This document shows, piece by piece, positions 58,071 to 64,000 of a stretch of 64,000 nucleotides of DNA. A program made the position numbers and the translations under genes. The stretch is from contig NC_068920.1 in the NCBI RefSeq assembly GCF_023091745.1, positions 119,687,622 to 119,751,621 on the forward strand, in the 5' to 3' direction. Position 1 is the first letter of the stretch; each line of letters opens with the position of its first letter. Under the pieces are notes generated by a model. That model was not told where the DNA came from, searched no databases, and saw only the letters and a program-made list of their open reading frames with translations. The stretch comes from Budorcas taxicolor (taxonomy: Eukaryota > Chordata > Mammalia > Artiodactyla > Bovidae).

Positions 58071-58305
58071 GTTCAGTTCAGTTCAGTCGCTCGGTCGTGT
58101 CCGACTCTTTGTGACCCCATGGACTGCAGCACGCCAGCCCTTCCTGTCCATCGCCAACTCCCAGAGTTCACTCAAACTCATGTCCATTGAGTTGGTGATG
58201 CCATCCAACCATCTTATCCTCTGTCATCCCCTTCTCCTCCTGCCTTCAGTCTTTCCCAGCATCAGGGTCTTTTCAAATGAGTCAGTTCTTTGCATAAGGA
58301 GGCTA
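58071..58305 (-). mobile_element. BovB LINE 3' fragment, reversed
   Basis: Tail 'cgttcagttcagttcagtcg' at left, truncated at 'gttctttgcataaggaggct'. 235 bp. Confidence 0.93.
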
Positions 58306-59224
58306 ATTTTGGATAAATACCTCCTGGAGGCTTTTAGTATTTCAAAATGAAGACTGTATGCTCTAAGAAGTCATAAAAATTACTGGAGTTTCCATTTTCA
58401 GTAGATAGTTAAACTTGTATCTTTTATAGTTTGGACATGTAATGGACATGCTGACATTTTAATACTTATATTGAGGTTTAGAAGTCAAATATTTTACTAG
58501 GAACTTGTAAAGGTCCTAGGAACTTGTTTGCAAAATACCATGTTATAAAAAGTGACCCTGGTGCAATATGATCACTCCTTTAGGAGAACTTGCAAGTAAA
58601 TTTAGTTAGTTAAAGCTTCTGCCAGCATGATTCTAGCCCAGGGAATAACAAGGATATCTTCGGTTGCCAGTTGATCTTATCTGCTGCTTCTCCTGCTAAT
58701 TTGGAGAAACTCCATTTTGCTGTATGTTCAAGTCTCTGGATTATTGTACCCTTGGACTTTTTTTCTCCATCTATTTGTTTCTCTGGAGCTTTTGAGGAAA
58801 CTTTGTGGTCTGTGATATAGTGCCTTTTACTCAAAATACAACAGGGTAAGCTGGTTAAAATCTCAACAGTCAAGACTTTGCAAAGCTTTTTTTTTCTTGA
58901 CAGGAAGGGTATTAATTCCTTGACAGGAAGGTTGATTAAATGAAGAGATTAAAACTTAATAACAACCTTGGCTAATCTTCCATCATTAAGTTGGAATGTG
59001 GCTAAAGACTTTCTACTGTCATGCCAACACAAAATGCCTTTCTTGCTTCCTGTTTAACTAGCTAGTAACTTCAACAAATAAAGCTTAAATCTTAAATTGA
59101 GATGGTTTTCTTTTGGCCCTCTATGGCAGAAAATGGCGAAACAAAAAGGAAGAAGACCAATTTATTCATCCTGGTCACCAAGAGGCTTGGAGCTTTAGGG
59201 AAATATTTCCCCAGAGATGATATG
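58306..59224. other. No recognised gene
   Basis: A 17-bp near-repeat 'attccttgacaggaagg' occurs around 58900-58930. No exon or RNA gene. Confidence 0.45.
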
Positions 59225-60022
59225 ATGGAAGGAAAGTTATGATCAACCTAGATAGCATATTTGGAGAAAGCGATGGCACCCCACTCCAGTACTCTTGCCT
59301 GGAAAGTCCTATGGACGGAGAAGCCTGGTGGGCTGCAGTCTACGGGGTCGCACAGAATCGGACACAACTGAGCAATTTCACTTTCACTTTTCACTTTCAT
59401 GCACTGGAGAAGGACATGGCAACCCACTCCAGTGTTCTTGCCTGGAGAATCCCAGGGACAGGAGAGCCTAGTGGGCTGCCGTCTATGGGGTCGCACAGAG
59501 TTGGACACGACTGAAGCGACTTAGCAGCACATAGCATATTAAAAAGCAGAGACATTACTTTGTCAACAAAGGTCCTTCTAGTCAAAGCTATGGTTTTTCC
59601 AGTAGTCATGTATGGATGTGAGAGTTGGACTATGAAGAAAGCTGAGTGCCGAAGAATTGATGCTTTTGAACTGCGGTGTTGGAGAAGATTCTTGAGAGTC
59701 CCTTGGACTGCAAGGAGATCCAACCAGTCCATTCTGAAGGAGATCAGTCCTGGGTGTTCTTTGGAAGGAATGATGCTAAAGCTGAAACTCCACCTCATGC
59801 CAAGAGTTGACTCATTGGAAAAGAGCCTGATGCTGGGAGGGATTGGGGGCAAGAGGAGAAGGGGACGACAGAGGATGAGATGGCTGGATGGCATCACCGA
59901 CTCAATGAACATGAGTTTGAGTGAACTCCAGGAGTTGGTGATGGACAGGGAGGCCTGGCATGCCGCGATTCATGGGGTTGCAAAGAGTCAGACACGACTG
60001 AGCGACTGAACTGAACTGAACA
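59225..60022 (+). mobile_element. BovB LINE 3' fragment, interrupted by a SINE
   Basis: Segments 59225-59261 and 59531-60022. The right part has a 149-codon frame (59560-60009) with CESWTMKKAECRR and a small deletion near 59790 removing the 'tactttggc' codons. Ends 'gactgaactgaactgaaca'. Confidence 0.92.
59262..59530 (+). repeat. BOV-A2 SINE with 10-bp target duplication, inside BovB
   Basis: ATAGCATATT at 59252-59261 and 59531-59540. Two BovA monomers joined by 'tttcacttttcactttcatg' (59381-59400). Confidence 0.95.
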
Positions 60023-60246
60023 GTTCTCTAGAAAGTTAATAAGGCTAAGGCAATTTGATTTTTAATGCTTCTGCAGTCTTAGCATAGTGGCTTTGTATAT
60101 CCCTGAGCTATGTGTTTAAGTGCAAATCAAAATGTCAAAGTGGACCTCTATACATTACCCCTTCCTGCTGTTTTAAAAATGGTTTCTTTCTTAATTATTT
60201 TCAGACTAACAACTTTATTTGAAAACAATTCGAAATGCCTCTGAGT
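60023..60246. other. Spacer, no feature
   Basis: Anonymous DNA. Confidence 0.5.
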
Positions 60247-60484
60247 AATTAGGAGCAAGGGCTTCTCAGGGGTAAAGGGGTTCAGTGGTAAAGAATCTGC
60301 CTGTCAATTCAAGGAGATGCAAGAGATGCGAGTTTGATCCCTAGGTTGGGAAGATCTCCTGGAGGAGGAAATGGCAATCCACTCCAGTATTCTTGCCTGG
60401 AAAATATCAAGGACAGAGGAGCCTGGTGGGCTATAGTCCCTGGGGTCACAAAGAGTTGGTCATGACTGAGTGACTGAGGATGCA
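60247..60484 (+). repeat. Bov-tA SINE
   Basis: 'gggcttctcaggggtaaagg' head with a small internal duplication, ending 'ggtcatgactgagtgactga'. Confidence 0.87.
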
Positions 60485-60589
60485 GGCATCCAATTATGAG
60501 CAAAGCTGGTCCTCTGGTACTGTCTCAACATTAGTCAGGAGCACATGCAGCCTTCTTGGAGTTTGGTACCTATGAATATTCATGAGGGA

Positions 60590-61090
60590 CAAGGTATCCT
60601 AGTGGTTAAACACACCAGTTCTGAAATATGATGTACTGGGCTTGAGTCCTGGGTCCACTGCTCACTAGTTATGACTTGTGCAAGTTAATTAAAATCTCAT
60701 TGGTTAAGTAGTGAAAGTTGCTCAGTCGTGTCTGACTCTTTGCAACCCCATGGACTATACAGTCCATCGAATTCTCCAGGCCAGAATACTGGAGTGGGTA
60801 GCCTTTCCCTTCTCCAGGGGATCTTCCCAACCCAGAAACGGAACCCAGGTTGGTGGATTCTTTACCAGATGAGCCACAAGGAAAGCCCAAGAACACTGGA
60901 GTGGGTAGCCTATCCCTTCTTCCCAACCCAGGAACCGAACCAGGGTCTCCTGCATTGCCGGCAGATTCTTCACCAACTGAGCTATCAGAGAAGCCCATTG
61001 TGTTAAAAGGGAACAATAATAGCACCTACTAGCCTAACACAGTGCCTCGCACAATATCAAGTGCTTGGTAAATCTAATTAGCAATAATAA
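60590..61090 (+). repeat. MIR SINE split by a Bov-tA SINE
   Basis: 60590-60711 ('ggtatcctagtggttaaaca', 'gagtcctgggtccactgctc') and 60997-61090 ('aacaataatagcacctacta', 'caagtgcttggtaaatctaa') are the two halves. An AAT microsatellite is at 61083-61095. Confidence 0.75.
60712..60996 (-). repeat. Bov-tA SINE, reversed, with a duplicated tRNA-like unit
   Basis: From 'gaaagttgctcagtcgtgtc' to 'gagctatcagagaagcccat'. The segment after 60890 repeats the head ('tggagtgggtagcctatccc', 'agattcttcaccaactgagc'), so two tRNA-related units follow one BovA unit. Confidence 0.87.
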
Positions 61091-61641
61091 TAATAAGCCG
61101 TGGCAGCAGAAAAACCTTTTACCTACAAGATTTTGCACTAAGTTTTGAGAATACAAGAGTATGTAAGATATGTGTTCCATCCTTCTCAGGCTGATGGGAG
61201 AGAAAGGATACATATACACATGTGTTTATTAGACATATATATTAATAATAAGTTGAGTGTCACAGCTGTGAGTGGGTGAAGGGAAGGTTTGTTGAGGAAG
61301 AAAGACAGGAGCTTGACCTTGGAGGAAGGGCAGGATCCAGATATGTTGACTACAAGACTGGGTGCATTCTCAGGGCTGTCAAAATTGCATGACTGACTCT
61401 TCTTGTCAATCTCCTTGAGCATCTCAGGCACTTCAAAGGCTAAGAATTCATGGGGCAGGGAGGTAGGGGCAGTTAAAAGGTCTTTGGCTGTTTTTGTTTT
61501 TAAACTGGATGTTTTCAGTTTGGTCATTTGAAAACAAAGATTTGTTGCTAGCTTAAAAATATTTCTTTTCCTTAAGTAAATATTTTCTAGAATGAAGAAT
61601 GGAAATAATCCTCTGCCACAAGAAAAAATTATGCTATATTT
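61091..61641. other. No gene supported
   Basis: A minus-strand frame of 182 codons (61734-61186) crosses this region. It begins inside antisense RPS26 pseudogene and has no recognisable domain, so I do not call it. Confidence 0.5.
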
Positions 61642-61752
61642 TTGCTCTCTCGCCTCCCTGCTTCCAAGATGACCAAGAAAAGAAGGAACAATGGTCGTGC
61701 CAAAAAGGGCCACGGCCACGTGCAGCCTATTCACTGCACCAACTGTGCCTGA

Positions 61753-63106
<1,354 letters not shown>

Positions 63107-63345
63107 AGGGACATTTCTGAAGCGAGTATTTTCGAAGCCTATATGCTTCCCAAACTATATGTGAAAATACATTACTGTGTGAGTTGTAAAGAATGGCTCT
63201 CGGGAAGCCCAGAAGGACCAAACACCTTCACCCCAATTTAGACCTGTGGGTGCTGCCCCACATCCTCCACCAAAGCCCATGTGAGGATCCAAGTCCTTAA
63301 AGACTGAAGAAATACTGGTTTCTCTGAAAAGACAATAAAATGGAA

Positions 63346-63600
63346 ATTATACTTTATGTAGCATGTTGAATATATGTTGCCAGATGGAGTGGGAGTTGTG
63401 TACATCTTATTTCGGTCTTTGGTCTCCCAGTTTGCATAGCTTAGGGGTGGGGGCGAGGAATTAGGGCATCTGTGTTTGATTGATTCAGCCTGGCAAATGG
63501 CTTAACTTGGTGTCTTAAAAATGGGGAGAAAACTAGCAAAGTGAGGAGTGCATCAGGAAGTGACTTAGACTAAGGTGTGCATTCCTCTTGTGGCAACATG
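63346..63600. other. Spacer, no feature
   Basis: Anonymous DNA between the pseudogene and the final BovB. Confidence 0.5.
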
Positions 63601-64000
63601 TTCAGTTCAGTTCAGTTCGGTCGCTCAGTCGTGTCCGACTCTTTGCGACCCCATGGACTTCAGCATGCCAGGCCTCCCTGTCCGTCACCAACTCCCGGAG
63701 TTCACCCAAACTCATGTCCATCGAGTCAGTGATGCCATCCAGCCATCTCATCCTCTGTCGTCCCCTACTCCTCCTGCCCACAATCCCTCCCAGCATCAGG
63801 GTCTTTTCCAATGAGTCAACTCTTCGCATGAGGTGGCCAAAGTATTGGAGTTTCAGCTTCAGCATCAGTCCTTCCAATGAACACCCAGGACAAGTCTCCT
63901 TTAGGATGGACTGGTTGGATCTCCTTCCAGTTCAAGGGACTCTCAAGAGTCTTCTCCAGCACCACAGTTCAAAGGCATCAATTCTTCAGCACTCAGCCTT
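63601..64000 (-). mobile_element. BovB LINE, reversed, runs off the window
   Basis: Tail 'gttcagttcagttcggtcgc' at the left. On the minus strand it holds the RT C-terminus from the antisense of WRRLL onward (frame 63877-63602, with MLKLKLQYFGHLMRRVDSLE). The 5' end lies beyond 64000. Confidence 0.94.

Noticed and set aside
61186..61734. 182-codon minus-strand open frame
   Set aside because: Starts in antisense pseudogene sequence and shows no recognised domain; treated as chance.

Overview
This is a stretch of ruminant (bovid) nuclear DNA. It carries dense copies of bovid-typical repeats: BovB (RTE-clade) LINE fragments, Bov-tA and BOV-A2 SINEs, cetartiodactyl tRNA-derived CHR-type SINEs and bovine-type L1 3' ends. 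Under these lie older mammalian layers (L2, MIR, L1M, DNA transposons). I find no intact protein-coding gene. The long open frames belong to BovB reverse transcriptase, L1 ORF2, an endogenous retrovirus (ERV) or a ribosomal-protein retropseudogene. The sequence alone does not separate cattle from sheep, goat or buffalo.

Layout. 1-4170: an old L1 split by LTR-like sequence, a solo LTR and a SINE/BovB mosaic. 4170-13340: mostly anonymous DNA with two L2 regions, a reversed L1 and a run of CHR SINEs. 13340-23650: low-repeat stretches alternating with Bov-tA SINEs and two BovB fragments. 23860-24780: a GC- and CpG-rich island with GC boxes and two interferon-response-type (ISRE) motifs, the only candidate host promoter. 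26040-31530: L1 3' ends and a BovB copy carrying a second BovB in the opposite orientation. 31760-43320: a small Tigger-like DNA transposon, a 46-bp BovB insertion, an L2 split by BovB, and an ancient repeat split three times.

43321-53528: a decayed betaretrovirus-like ERV in + orientation. It has a 5'-truncated LTR, a tRNA-Lys-type primer-binding site, a gag matrix remnant, reverse transcriptase and integrase remnants, a broken env, a polypurine tract and a 3' LTR. SINEs and BovB elements interrupt it, including an antisense BovB in env flanked by an exact 13-bp target duplication, and foreign AT-rich sequence separates its RT and IN parts. 53529-60711: anonymous or possibly ERV-like DNA, an L2, and BovB/SINE insertions. 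61642-63345: an RPS26 processed pseudogene cut in two by an L1 whose 5' half is inverted (twin priming). The window ends inside another BovB.

The genes do not form a pathway. What the window records is layered retrotransposition, readable from target-site duplications. Repeat family names are given from recognition of sequence style and should be confirmed with RepeatMasker.
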